Shown here piece after piece: positions 9,034 to 17,923 of a stretch of DNA of 64,000 nucleotides. How positions within the stretch are numbered: the first letter of the stretch is position 1; the number at the start of each line of letters is the position of its first letter. The DNA is from CAVYHJ01 sp963768165 [NCBI: uncultured bacterium] (GTDB lineage: Bacteria; UBP4; UBA4092). Location: NCBI GenBank assembly GCA_963768165.1, contig CAVYHJ010000003.1, forward strand, positions 372,001-436,000. The letters are read 5' to 3'. The notes under the pieces were generated by a model, which was given only the letters and a program-made list of their open reading frames with translations, was not told where the DNA came from and did no database searches. A program made the translations under genes and the position numbers.

Positions 9034-9059
9034 TTGTCACAAGATGAATGGAGTATAAT
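9034..9059 (+). promoter_or_regulatory. Candidate promoter of B5
   Basis: TTGTCA, 14 nt, TATAAT, then GAGGAAAGA and ATG, as before B3 and B4. Confidence 0.5.
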
Positions 9060-9077
9060 GTACCTAGAGGAAAGAAG

Positions 9078-10226
9078 ATGAAAAAACGGAATGTGAAATT
9101 CCTTTTGATCGCCATTATTCTGGTAGGCATGACCTCTTTGTGTCATGCCTACGTGGCATATTACAATTTGTTTGTGGTCTCAGGAGAAGATAGTCCGGCG
9201 AGGATTTATCAGTTAAAAATTCTTCCCAATGGGCAAATTCTCGATACTTATATCCAGTATACAACGGGTGAAAACAATGAGTTTATTGAGGGATCGTTGG
9301 CGGTTTCCCCGCATGATCAGTTTCTTTTTGCTGCGAGTGATGTGATTTACCGTTTTCAAATCCAAGCGGATGGAAGTTTGGTTTCCATCGGGATAACCAC
9401 TCCCAGTAGTTTCATTGCTTTTACACCCAACGACCAATTGGTGATTACAGGAGAGAATATCTATTCCTTAACCTCCACCGGAAATTTGGTCAATGGAATA
9501 AGTAGTCCTGGAATTGATTATCCTTACATAGACCCCTTGGGTCGGGGAGTTTTGGGTATATCTTCTTCTCATACTTTAAGTGCCTATACCATCAACTATA
9601 ATACTCGTACAATGACTCAAATGACTACATTCCCAGTGGGGAATGGAGATCTTTACGGTATTAATTTCACACCCGATGGGAAATTGGGATTTCTGTATGG
9701 TTTTAATCTCACCCCCAATAATACAGGGGATTTGTGGGTATTGAATATTGACAGTGTATTTAACGTAACCACAACATCCCAAATATTCAATGTTGCTAGT
9801 GATAATATCGGTGGAATAGCCGTATCGAACGATAATCGCTATCTTTGGGCTCCGACAGGCGATTATATAGAATTGTTTGCCATTGATACGCTGGGAAAGG
9901 TCACAGACACCGGGAAAGAATATGGTATAAGTGGAACGTTGCCTGGTGTTCAAAAGAATACGCCGGATGGAAGTCTGGCGATTGTGGATTATCTTGACAT
10001 GAATTCAGGTGGAAGAGGTTTCGCCACAGCTTATATTGATGGGGATGGGAGTTTGACGTGGACAGGGTATACTTTCGCATTTGACTCCGCTCATCCTACA
10101 GGGGGAACAGTAGTTGATTATGCCATTGTTCCGGTGTACGCAACAGGAATTCCGGAAGAGTTCTGGAAAGACCCTCCACCGGAGATAATTCTCCATGATT
10201 CTCAAAAGATTCTTATAAACCCCTGA
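9078..10226 (+). CDS. B5: secreted beta-propeller (lactonase-like) protein
   Basis: 382 residues from the ATG after GAGGAAAGA. The frame is open 30 nt further, but the inner start matches B3/B4 and has the ribosome site. The signal peptide ends SLCHA before YVAYYNLFVV. Blade motifs include LAVSPHDQFLFAAS, AFTPNDQLVI, NFTPDGKLGF and IAVSNDNRYLWA. Tail EFWKDPPPEI..HDSQKILINP. It is the most divergent member of the B3-B5 subfamily in its middle blades. It ends the array: only a short trace resembling the next junction (CTGTCATCG) follows. Function unknown. Confidence 0.82.
   Translation: MKKRNVKFLLIAIILVGMTSLCHAYVAYYNLFVVSGEDSPARIYQLKILPNGQILDTYIQYTTGENNEFIEGSLAVSPHDQFLFAASDVIYRFQIQADGSLVSIGITTPSSFIAFTPNDQLVITGENIYSLTSTGNLVNGISSPGIDYPYIDPLGRGVLGISSSHTLSAYTINYNTRTMTQMTTFPVGNGDLYGINFTPDGKLGFLYGFNLTPNNTGDLWVLNIDSVFNVTTTSQIFNVASDNIGGIAVSNDNRYLWAPTGDYIELFAIDTLGKVTDTGKEYGISGTLPGVQKNTPDGSLAIVDYLDMNSGGRGFATAYIDGDGSLTWTGYTFAFDSAHPTGGTVVDYAIVPVYATGIPEEFWKDPPPEIILHDSQKILINP
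9123..9152 (+). repeat. Perfect 11-bp hairpin in B5 signal-peptide codons
   Basis: GTAGGCATGAC and GTCATGCCTAC with an 8-nt loop. The innermost A-T pair of B3/B4 is lost here, but the outer G-C closing pair is kept. Begins 45 nt after the first base of the start codon. Confidence 0.85.
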
Positions 10227-10381
10227 GCTGTCATCGTAATTTTGGCTTTTTGCAATCCGTCTTCTCCGACATGGTGATCATTGAATGATAGGATTTGTTG
10301 GTTAAATAATTAAACTAAGATGCGAGCATGTCGAAATGGTAATAAAATATTCCAAACTGTATTGCTTATAAGTTTAATCTA

Positions 10382-11788
10382 CTAATCTTCGATTCCACAG
10401 AGAGCTTTCCCCGCGCTCAATGTGTTTTGAACTTTGTCCATTGAATCTGAACCAGAATAAAGCCGGACGACGGGTTCCGTATCCGAAGCACGTATTAAAA
10501 TCCAACTCTTATCTATTAAGAAGAATTTGACACCATCTAAAGATTCAATATAATCCACTGCAACATTTCCCAACTTCTCAGGAGGTGAGGTTTTCAAGCG
10601 CTGGATTAGACCCAATCGTTTTTTGTCCCCTAAATGCGCGTCAATTCTGTCATAACAGAAAACGCCGAACCTTTTTTCCAAATCGGCAATCAATTCCTGT
10701 AATGTCTTTCCGCTCATGGCAAGATATTCCAACATCAATAAGCAGATTAATAAACCATCCCGTTCCGGGATATGATTTTTAACTCCTATCCCGCCGGACT
10801 CCTCACCCCCGATAATAATATCTTCTTTGAGCATTAATTCACAGATATTCTTAAATCCAACAGGGACTTCAAATACTTTAACCCCCGGATGACTTTTGAT
10901 AACTTCGTCAATAATGGACGCGAGAGAAACCGTTCTTACGACATTACCAGACCATCCGCGATTTTTGGTAAGATGTTCATATAATAAAGGGATGGTATAA
11001 TGCGGCCAAATATATTGCCCGTTGGATTCTACGACACCGAACCGGTCGGCATCACCATCCGTGGCGACACCTAAATCCGCTTTTTGTTCCCTGACAGTCT
11101 GCGAGAAAAATTCCAAATTCTTGGGAATCGGTTCAGGCAGTATTCCTCCGAACAAACAATCCCGATTAGAGCGAATGGAAATTACTTCACAATCCGTATT
11201 TTCCAAAAGTTTAGCCAGATAGTTTTTGCCGGAGCCGAACATGGCATCATGCACGACACGAAACTTCTGCTTGGATATTTTATCCATATCCACCAAAGAA
11301 CGCAGTTGATTGAGATAAGGTTTGACCAAATCGATGATTTGGATTTTCTTCTTATCAGAACCGGCAGCCCTTTTGGGGGGTATTTTATAAAGATGTTTTT
11401 CAATCTCTTGGGTAATGGAAGGGATGGCAGACCCACCGTAATCACCTTTAAATTTGACTCCATTATATTCCGGCGGGTTATGAGATGCTGTAATCATAAT
11501 TCCTCCGGCGCATTGGAAATGTTTCACGGCGAATGACAAGGCGGGTGTCGGTAATGCGTCTTGGCTTAAAATAACACTAATTCCGTTTGCCGCCGCTACC
11601 TCAGCCACCAACTCAGCATATCTTTCCGACATAAACCGATGATCATAACCAATGGCAATGCCCTTGTTTGCCGTACCTTTTTCATATAAATAATCCGCCA
11701 GGGCTTGTGCGATTATCCGCACATTTTCAAACGTATAAGCGTCCGCGATAATTCCTCGCCAGCCATCTGTACCAAATCGTATTTTCAT
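10382..11788 (-). CDS. Phosphohexomutase (phosphoglucomutase/phosphomannomutase family)
   Basis: 468 residues, full length for the alpha-D-phosphohexomutase superfamily, which moves a phosphate between C6 and C1 of hexoses to feed nucleotide-sugar synthesis. All four signature regions are visible: the active serine in TASHNPPEYNG (Ser102), the metal loop DGDADR (244-249), the sugar-specificity loop GEESGG (328-333) and the phosphate-binding loop RASDTEPVVRLY (from about 433). GEESGG is typical of PGM/PMM rather than GlmM, but glucose versus mannose preference cannot be fixed by eye. The start is supported by GAGGTGA five bases upstream. It is the last gene of a minus-strand group with a phosphodiester glycosidase. 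Confidence 0.92.
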   Translation of the reverse strand: MKIRFGTDGWRGIIADAYTFENVRIIAQALADYLYEKGTANKGIAIGYDHRFMSERYAELVAEVAAANGISVILSQDALPTPALSFAVKHFQCAGGIMITASHNPPEYNGVKFKGDYGGSAIPSITQEIEKHLYKIPPKRAAGSDKKKIQIIDLVKPYLNQLRSLVDMDKISKQKFRVVHDAMFGSGKNYLAKLLENTDCEVISIRSNRDCLFGGILPEPIPKNLEFFSQTVREQKADLGVATDGDADRFGVVESNGQYIWPHYTIPLLYEHLTKNRGWSGNVVRTVSLASIIDEVIKSHPGVKVFEVPVGFKNICELMLKEDIIIGGEESGGIGVKNHIPERDGLLICLLMLEYLAMSGKTLQELIADLEKRFGVFCYDRIDAHLGDKKRLGLIQRLKTSPPEKLGNVAVDYIESLDGVKFFLIDKSWILIRASDTEPVVRLYSGSDSMDKVQNTLSAGKALCGIED

Positions 11789-11905
11789 AATGTCACCTCA
11801 AATTCATTAGACAGACTAGAGGTGCCGTCTTAACGGCTACCTTATATATTAACGTTCCACCAAGCAAATATCCCGATTCGTATTTTTTCTTTGATTCATG
11901 GTTAT

Positions 11906-12805
11906 TTACTTTTTCTTTTTAATAATAATGGCATCCGTCACCGCACGTTCAACACCCGCTGCCCTATTTAATTCATCGGTGTCATCGGAAACATGATTGA
12001 CCACCTTATCTTGAACAACCATGGTAGAGGATCCTCCGCCATCCAGATTTATCGCATCCATGCAACCCAATTGAATCATCAGTTGCGCGAGGTCATTCAA
12101 AGACATCCCGATACTGACTTTAGGTTGGCGACCGTCCACGACGACCAAAATCACCGTTGTATCTTTGGTCACTCCGATGGCTGTTCGTGGATGGGCGGTT
12201 GTCGAAAAGGAGAGTCCCATTGATTCTTCTTTCCATGACCCAACAGTCACTTCTTCAGTCCAAGATACAGTGGTCTCTCCATCTCGAACTAAAATCGGCC
12301 CGCCTCCCATAGCTTCGGAAACATCCGACCAATCCGTTCCATTCAATCCAACTATTTTCCCCTCTTTGACTTCCACAAGGTCAATCACCACTCGGTGAGT
12401 CTTGGTAAAACCAATTGCTCCTCGCGGGAGTTTGGATTTAACACTGGGAATAATAATTTTCCCATGATGCACCACCAATCCCACAGGCATGGGAGGGAAG
12501 AATTTAAAATATCCGCCATTAATTCCAGCAATAGCGTTCCATTCATGACAAATCTCACTGGTACGTTTTCTCCCTGTCGTTGGGGCTGATGGCGTCGCAG
12601 TAACAGAAAGAATCTCCAAATCTTTGCGAGTATAATCAACTTTGAGGATATTGATGTTATGAAGAGTCCCCGTGCTATCAGACTGCCAATGGCGAAAGGT
12701 AACACCATCCACCACAGGAAAAGAATCATCCTGATTAATGGCCCAACTTTGACCAACGTAAAAACAAAATAAAATTATAGATATAGAGCGTATTTTTTTA
12801 TTCAT
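11906..12805 (-). CDS. Secreted phosphodiester glycosidase (NAGPA-domain) protein
   Basis: 299 residues with an N-terminal signal peptide (residues 1-22, ending SWA). The domain has the NAGPA / DUF2233 landmarks: AGINGGYF near residue 95, HPRTAIG, VVVDGR, GMSLNDLAQLMIQLGC and the metal-binding NLDGGGSSTMVV near residue 255. The family includes the mammalian uncovering enzyme that removes GlcNAc from mannose-6-phosphate diesters. Bacterial members are exported and are thought to act on phosphodiester-linked sugars in the envelope. The substrate here is unknown. It lies 117 bp upstream of the phosphohexomutase in the same direction. Confidence 0.85.
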   Translation of the reverse strand: MNKKIRSISIILFCFYVGQSWAINQDDSFPVVDGVTFRHWQSDSTGTLHNINILKVDYTRKDLEILSVTATPSAPTTGRKRTSEICHEWNAIAGINGGYFKFFPPMPVGLVVHHGKIIIPSVKSKLPRGAIGFTKTHRVVIDLVEVKEGKIVGLNGTDWSDVSEAMGGGPILVRDGETTVSWTEEVTVGSWKEESMGLSFSTTAHPRTAIGVTKDTTVILVVVDGRQPKVSIGMSLNDLAQLMIQLGCMDAINLDGGGSSTMVVQDKVVNHVSDDTDELNRAAGVERAVTDAIIIKKKK

Positions 12806-12864
12806 TTTGAAAATAGAAGAAAAAAGTGTGTTGCTTATTGTTGTCAGAATGATAGGAATTGCAT

Positions 12865-13323
12865 TTACAAGTCTTTAATCTTTTTTATCTGTTCCACATG
12901 ATGTTGCGTATGTTTTGCCAAGTATTCTGCAATTTGGGCAAAAGTCATTTCTCCCCGTTCTTCATGAATCCCTTTATAATTCCATTGTTCGGATTTAACA
13001 TTTTTCAATAACATTATTGTGTTAATCCGCAAAATCCTGAATGTATCCGTTACCAATCGGAAATCTTGGGAAGAATATGCCAAATTATTTGCCCACAAGT
13101 CCTGATCAAAAGCTTGTAATTTGGAACCAGGTTCTGCAGCAACTTTCCGTAGCCGATAGGAAAATACCAGTTCCGAATCCAATAAATGCACCAAAACCTC
13201 TTTGACAGACCATTTACCGGGTGCAGGTTTATTATTCAAAACATTTTCAGAGAGACCAAAAATCGTATTAAATAATCCATCGGCACTACTTTCCATGACC
13301 TCGATGATTTCATAGGATTGCAT
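12865..13323 (-). CDS. DinB-like four-helix metal-binding protein
   Basis: 152 residues from the ATG that follows AAAAAGGGAG; an in-frame start 51 nt further out has no such site. It has the DinB / YfiT features: PAPGKWSVKEVLVHLLDSE near the N-terminal third and HTQHHVEQI at the C-terminus, which together supply the usual three metal-ligand histidines. Members act in detoxification or as thiol transferases, and many have no known role. Here the role cannot be inferred. A 9-bp hairpin lies just upstream of the gene. Confidence 0.8.
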   Translation of the reverse strand: MQSYEIIEVMESSADGLFNTIFGLSENVLNNKPAPGKWSVKEVLVHLLDSELVFSYRLRKVAAEPGSKLQAFDQDLWANNLAYSSQDFRLVTDTFRILRINTIMLLKNVKSEQWNYKGIHEERGEMTFAQIAEYLAKHTQHHVEQIKKIKDL

Positions 13324-13350
13324 ACAGAACTCCCTTTTTATAAATAATAT

Positions 13351-13379
13351 GAAAAATGTATGGATAAGAAACATTTTTC
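13351..13379 (-). repeat. Hairpin upstream of the DinB-like gene
   Basis: GAAAAATGT and ACATTTTTC, perfect 9-bp arms with an 11-nt loop, 28 bases before the DinB-like start. It could be a leader structure or a terminator of the gene upstream (13544-15109); the sense strand has no long U run after it. Confidence 0.45.
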
Positions 13380-13543
13380 CATACAGTAAAATATGTTACC
13401 ACAGGGCAATCCGTTATCCAAGTATACTTTTAGAATTTTGAATAAGAAGTTCCCATCTAAGTTCCCCTTACAAAGGAAGTGCCAACGGAATTGTAAATAA
13501 CAATTTCGCTCATGTTCCAATTATGAAATAGTTGGTAATGTGG

Positions 13544-15109
13544 TTATCCAGCTAGACCTAAACGGTGTAGTGATTCATGGCAACGGGTGATGAGATCAGA
13601 GTTTTGAGGAATATTTTTGACGAAAATAACGTATCTTGGGTCGAAATAAACTCTGACCCAACCGGTATTATATTGAAGAACCATGTTCAATTTACTGTCC
13701 CGTTCGAGGATAATGAAGTTGATATTATATTTGTCAAGTGTTTCCTGCCAGCGCGGACCTGCTTCATCAATTTGATAAAAATCAGGCAGAAATTTGGAAC
13801 CGAACAGGTCAAAACGGTTATCGGTGAAAACTTTGTGTTTCGGGTAAAGGGAAAACATGAGATAGCCGGCAAAATTAATTTCGTTAAACATATTGCCGTG
13901 AAAATCGTTTTGCAAGATAAAGTTGGCCGCTCGGACGGGGTAGTCGTTGACCCGGAATCCGGGACCGTTTATCATTTCCAAATTGAGTTCCAATTGGTGG
14001 TAATAAACCAAGATACTGGAGGCGAGAATAAGGATAAAAGTAGTATAGGCGATTTTTATCCAATTCATTGATTTTTCTACGATTGAAAAGCTTTTACCAT
14101 TTGGTAAAAGGTGCGACAGGTGTATCCCTAAAATGGAAGCGGCAGTGATTCCAAAGAGGGGAAGATTGCGAACATGAGTCCATGATTGCTGGCCAAAAAA
14201 CAAGAGAAGAAAAAAATCCCAAGGGCGTAGTTTGCGAATACTCAGAAAAACCGAAATGACGGTTAATACCAGCATGATGTCGTAATAAATAGTTTTGTCG
14301 AGTTCGGGAGGATGCAGTTCACCGATACTGGCGATGAGTAATTTGTCGGACATGACCTTGTAGGTTAACTCGAGGATTCTCCAGCCGTAGGGATTTATGA
14401 AAGAAGCGAAGAGTGTTAAGAAAAAAATGATGAGTAACGTCTTAAAAGTTTTTAATTTTAAATTTTGAGTGTTTAGTTTTGAGATAATTAATTGGTTGAT
14501 AAATTCTCCTGCCATGAAAAATAAAATGAGGATTAAGCCAAGGATGGCACCACCATGAAGGTTTGCCCAGGGGATCATCAGAAGAGGGAAAATCCAATAG
14601 TGGTATTTCTTGATTTGGCGCTCCGTGATTTCATAGAGAAAATATAGATAGATGGGAACGAGGACATAGGACATGATATAGGGTCTTGGATAAAGTGTGT
14701 GGCGGGAGGTTAAGGCTCCCAGCAGAGTAACGAACAAGGCGATATAGTGATTCCGGCAACGCTGATAAACGACACAATACACCGCGATGAACGCCAAAAC
14801 AATAAGAATCGCCTTGAAGAGAACAAAACCCTGAAACCCGCCAAGATTGTAAACATAATAAAAAAGGACCTGGGATAACCATTCATGATTGACCCAATCT
14901 ATGTTGCTGGCGGTGTAGGTGAAGATGTCTTTTTGAGGAAGATGGTATCCGTGTTGTACAATATATTTCCCGGTTTTGATATGCCAGAATTCATCATTGC
15001 TGACGCGAATGGCATAATAGGAAATTGAGAAGACGCAGAAAAAGACGATGGCAAAAAGAAGAACTAAAAGAAGTTTCTCATTCGATTTCATAAGGTAAAA
15101 AGGTAGCAT
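13544..15109 (-). CDS. Polytopic membrane protein, GT-C glycosyltransferase-like
   Basis: 521 residues from the ATG after TAGGCGG; the frame is open 99 nt further upstream. About ten hydrophobic segments are followed by a soluble C-terminal tail. Near the N-terminus is NDEFWHIKTGKYIVQHGY...KDIFTYT...WVNHEWLSQVL, a charged first loop like the catalytic loop of GT-C lipid-sugar-dependent transferases, with Asp-Glu after the first membrane helix. Many uncharacterised bacterial proteins share this loop. No donor or acceptor can be named. Surface glycosylation is inferred from fold class and from the nearby GT2 enzyme. It is divergent from the radical SAM gene, with about 115 bp between them. Confidence 0.65.
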   Translation of the reverse strand: MLPFYLMKSNEKLLLVLLFAIVFFCVFSISYYAIRVSNDEFWHIKTGKYIVQHGYHLPQKDIFTYTASNIDWVNHEWLSQVLFYYVYNLGGFQGFVLFKAILIVLAFIAVYCVVYQRCRNHYIALFVTLLGALTSRHTLYPRPYIMSYVLVPIYLYFLYEITERQIKKYHYWIFPLLMIPWANLHGGAILGLILILFFMAGEFINQLIISKLNTQNLKLKTFKTLLIIFFLTLFASFINPYGWRILELTYKVMSDKLLIASIGELHPPELDKTIYYDIMLVLTVISVFLSIRKLRPWDFFLLLFFGQQSWTHVRNLPLFGITAASILGIHLSHLLPNGKSFSIVEKSMNWIKIAYTTFILILASSILVYYHQLELNLEMINGPGFRVNDYPVRAANFILQNDFHGNMFNEINFAGYLMFSLYPKHKVFTDNRFDLFGSKFLPDFYQIDEAGPRWQETLDKYNINFIILERDSKLNMVLQYNTGWVRVYFDPRYVIFVKNIPQNSDLITRCHESLHRLGLAG

Positions 15110-15223
15110 AGAACCGCCTATTTCGTAAATAAAATATTGGTGATTTTGTCTAGGTTGGACTATAATTAAGGAACAGGAGAGAGTGAAAAGAAAGTCGGTT
15201 TTTACCACTTTAATAATTATTTT

Positions 15224-16654
15224 ATGAAAATTGAGCGCGCATTATTGATAACCCCACCCTCCGGGTTGTACAGACGCGATGACCGGTGCCAATGCAAGGT
15301 GGAAGATCAAACAATTGCAGTGACGTTCCCCCCCATGGAATTGGGTTATTTGGCAGCAATGCTGGAGAAACAAGGAATTACGTGTCAAATTCATGATTAC
15401 CCGGCAGAACAACGTGGTTGGGCGGAGTATCAAGAGGATTTTAAATCCTTTGACCCGGATATGCTAGTCATCAATACAACGACACCGACTTTGAAAAACG
15501 ATTTAATTAGCGCGCAGGTTGCGAAAGAGTTGAACCCTTCCATTTATACTGTAGGACGAGGTGAATATTTTTCAGTGCATGAGAAAGAGGGCGTCGAATT
15601 ACATCCAGAGTTAGATGCTGCCATGCGTGGGGAACCGGAATTAACCATGGAAGAATTGGCGTTGCAGTTGAAGAATGGGAAACAATTGGAAGGAATCCCT
15701 GGATTAACCTATCGCAATGGCGCGGGTGTGGTGGTTAATCCGGCAAGACCATTAGTATTTGAATTGGATCAATTGCCTTTTCCGTCACGTCATCTAATGC
15801 AACATAAATTGTACCGGAGCCCTGAAAACAATGAACCGATTACGGTAATCCATACCCAACGGGGGTGTCCGGCGAAATGTATATTTTGTTCTGTGGGAGT
15901 GGTGTCCGGGTACAAGATTCGGAAGCGGTCTCCGGAAAACATTATTCAAGAAATAAAAGAATGCGTGGAGAAATATCATTTTAGGAATTTTTTATTCCAT
16001 GCCGATACCTTTACCTGGGAACGGGATTGGGTGATAGAACTTTGCACGCGGATTATTGATGCCGATTTGAAAGTGCACTGGGGATGTAATTCGCGCGTGG
16101 ATACGATTGATCCTGAAATGCTTAAGTTGATGAAGAAGGCGGGGTGCTGGGTCATTGCGTTTGGAATTGAGTCCGGTGACCAGCAGATTCTCAATAAAAT
16201 GAAAAAAGGCGCAAAAGTGGATTGGGCGAAAAACGCTGTCAAGATGGTACGGGAAGCGGGTATTAAATCTCACGCGTTTATGGTAATGGGATTACCATGG
16301 GAGACCAAAGAAACGTTTGAAAATACAATTAAGTTCTTAAAAGAATTGGATACGGATTTTTTTGATTTCAATATCGCCTATCCTTTACCAGGAACGGAAT
16401 TGATGAAAATCGCAGAACAAGAAAATTTATTGGTGATGAATAATCCCGGTGATGGTGGTTACGCGAATGCTGCGTTAAAGACCCATACTTTATCTCCCGA
16501 CGAATTGACGGAAATGCGAAAAAAGGCGTTATGGGAAATGTATCTGCGTCCCAAATACATCGCGCGGACGCTGATGACTGCCGGTTCTCCCAAAAATACG
16601 TTACAATATCTCAAAGCCGCCGCCAAGCGCGCGGTGAACTTAATGAAATCTTAG
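15224..16654 (+). CDS. B12-binding-domain radical SAM protein
   Basis: 476 residues. Residues 1-150 form a Rossmann-like cobalamin-binding domain (ALLITPPSG, FPPMELGYLAAMLEKQGI, PDMLVINTTTPT). The radical SAM core follows, with the cluster motif GCPAKCIFC (Cys215, Cys219, Cys222) and the SAM-binding FGIESGDQQILNKMKKG and MGLPWET segments. Relatives are methyltransferases or C-C bond-forming enzymes of lipid, hopanoid and natural-product pathways (HpnJ, BchE and others). The reaction is not determinable here. The gene is 15 bp from a GT2 glycosyltransferase, so a linked role in a surface lipid or glycan is plausible. Confidence 0.88.
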   Translation: MKIERALLITPPSGLYRRDDRCQCKVEDQTIAVTFPPMELGYLAAMLEKQGITCQIHDYPAEQRGWAEYQEDFKSFDPDMLVINTTTPTLKNDLISAQVAKELNPSIYTVGRGEYFSVHEKEGVELHPELDAAMRGEPELTMEELALQLKNGKQLEGIPGLTYRNGAGVVVNPARPLVFELDQLPFPSRHLMQHKLYRSPENNEPITVIHTQRGCPAKCIFCSVGVVSGYKIRKRSPENIIQEIKECVEKYHFRNFLFHADTFTWERDWVIELCTRIIDADLKVHWGCNSRVDTIDPEMLKLMKKAGCWVIAFGIESGDQQILNKMKKGAKVDWAKNAVKMVREAGIKSHAFMVMGLPWETKETFENTIKFLKELDTDFFDFNIAYPLPGTELMKIAEQENLLVMNNPGDGGYANAALKTHTLSPDELTEMRKKALWEMYLRPKYIARTLMTAGSPKNTLQYLKAAAKRAVNLMKS

Positions 16655-16669
16655 ACCAATTGAGATATT

Positions 16670-17413
16670 GTGCCGACGACCATTTACGTTTGTTTACCTG
16701 CATATAACGAAGAAAATAACCTGTCGCTGTTATTGGATGAATTCATTACCCTCCTTGAAAAATCAAGTTACCCCTACAAATTAATTCTCGTTAACGATGG
16801 AAGCACGGACAGGACGGGAGAAATCGCACAATCGTATCAAACCAAATTACCGTTGGAGATTCTCACACATAATCCGAATAAGGGATTGGGGGAGGCGATT
16901 CGCACCGGGTTTCATCATGTCGTATCTCTCGCAAGGGATACGGACGTCATTGTCTACATGGATTCCGATAATACCCATGACCCGATATATATCCCATCCA
17001 TGGTCAAGAAAATTGAGGAAGGTTTTGATGTCGTCATTGCGTCACGCTACCAACCGGGGAGTGAAGAGCGCGGAGTGCCGTTTTCTCGGCGGTTATTATC
17101 ACGAGTTGCCGGATATGTATTTCGTCTTTTTCTTCCAGTCAAAAGTGTGAAAGATTATACCTGCGGATACCGGGCATATCGAGTGGGATTAATTAAGCAA
17201 GCGATTCAGAAATATGAAAACCAATTTATTACTGCCAAAGGATTTGCCTGTACCGATGAAATTCTCATCAAGCTCAGCCAATTAACCAATAAAATGGCGG
17301 AAGTCCCTTTTATTCTTTATTATGACCGGAAAAAGGGAGAATCGAAATTGAATCTCTGGAAAACGATTCCCGCAACGTTACATTTACTTTGGACTAGAGG
17401 GAAAGTAAAATAA
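16670..17413 (+). CDS. Family 2 glycosyltransferase, dolichyl/polyprenyl-phosphate mannosyltransferase-like
   Basis: 247 residues from a GTG start, cytoplasmic GT-A fold. Motifs in order: VCLPAYNEENNL, LVNDGSTDRTGEIA, NKGLGEAIRTG, the metal-binding VYMDSDNTHD, and the acceptor-side ASRYQPGSEERG. The size and motifs match DPM1-like enzymes, which load a sugar onto a polyprenyl phosphate to feed membrane GT-C transferases, several of which lie in this window. No C-terminal membrane helices. Cotranscribed with the radical SAM gene 15 bp upstream. Confidence 0.87.
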   Translation: MPTTIYVCLPAYNEENNLSLLLDEFITLLEKSSYPYKLILVNDGSTDRTGEIAQSYQTKLPLEILTHNPNKGLGEAIRTGFHHVVSLARDTDVIVYMDSDNTHDPIYIPSMVKKIEEGFDVVIASRYQPGSEERGVPFSRRLLSRVAGYVFRLFLPVKSVKDYTCGYRAYRVGLIKQAIQKYENQFITAKGFACTDEILIKLSQLTNKMAEVPFILYYDRKKGESKLNLWKTIPATLHLLWTRGKVK

Positions 17414-17923
17414 GATATGTTTCCAGTCTAAAGTCTAAAGTTAAAAGCTGGTGGATTTCAGCCAATCAGAATTTTTCGCCAAATGGCGAAGAATTCATAA
17501 TTGATTGATTTTATTTAGGATAAAAGCTTCCTCTAATATGGGTTCAATTGAGGGATAGGGAAGGGATTTGAGATTAAAGATTTCAGATTTAAAAGAGAAT
17601 TGTCTCAGAGAAAGGCGTCGAAAAATCCATAGGATATCATTCCTAAAGTAGAAAATCTAATGGGCCACTGACCCATACCTACATGGATTCAGTAGAGGTG
17701 GGTTTGTAACCCACTCTAGAATATTAATTTGTTCTTTCACAATCTCAGGAATTCGCTACGCTCAATATCCCCGGTGCCGTTTAATCACAAGCAAAAGACA
17801 GAATTACAGGAGATATTTACGTTGGGGATACGCAAGTATTGATTGATAACTATATTCTGAAATACTTTTTTATCTAAATTAGAACCATTTTAAAACTTAT
17901 TACAAAGAAGTTTAAAAACGAAA
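17414..17923. other. 510-bp intergenic region with several hairpins
   Basis: No gene seen. It starts with degenerate GTCTAAAGTCTAAAGTT repeats like those after the tRNAs. A strong hairpin lies at 17469-17496. A second one (TAGAGGTGGGTT / AACCCACTCTA with one bulge) lies at 17693-17718. The two flanking genes converge here. Confidence 0.6.
17469..17496. repeat. 12-bp hairpin between convergent genes
   Basis: GAATTTTTCGCC and GGCGAAGAATTC with loop AAAT. Eleven Watson-Crick pairs and one G.U. No U run follows on either strand, so it may protect the 3' end of mRNA rather than terminate transcription. Confidence 0.6.

Noticed and set aside
1-10226. Reassigned UGA or recoding throughout the genome, suggested by the in-frame TGA at B-A junctions
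   Set aside because: cstA, thpR and other genes end at TGA with correct family lengths, and core genes contain no internal TGA, so UGA is an ordinary stop here. Only local readthrough remains possible.
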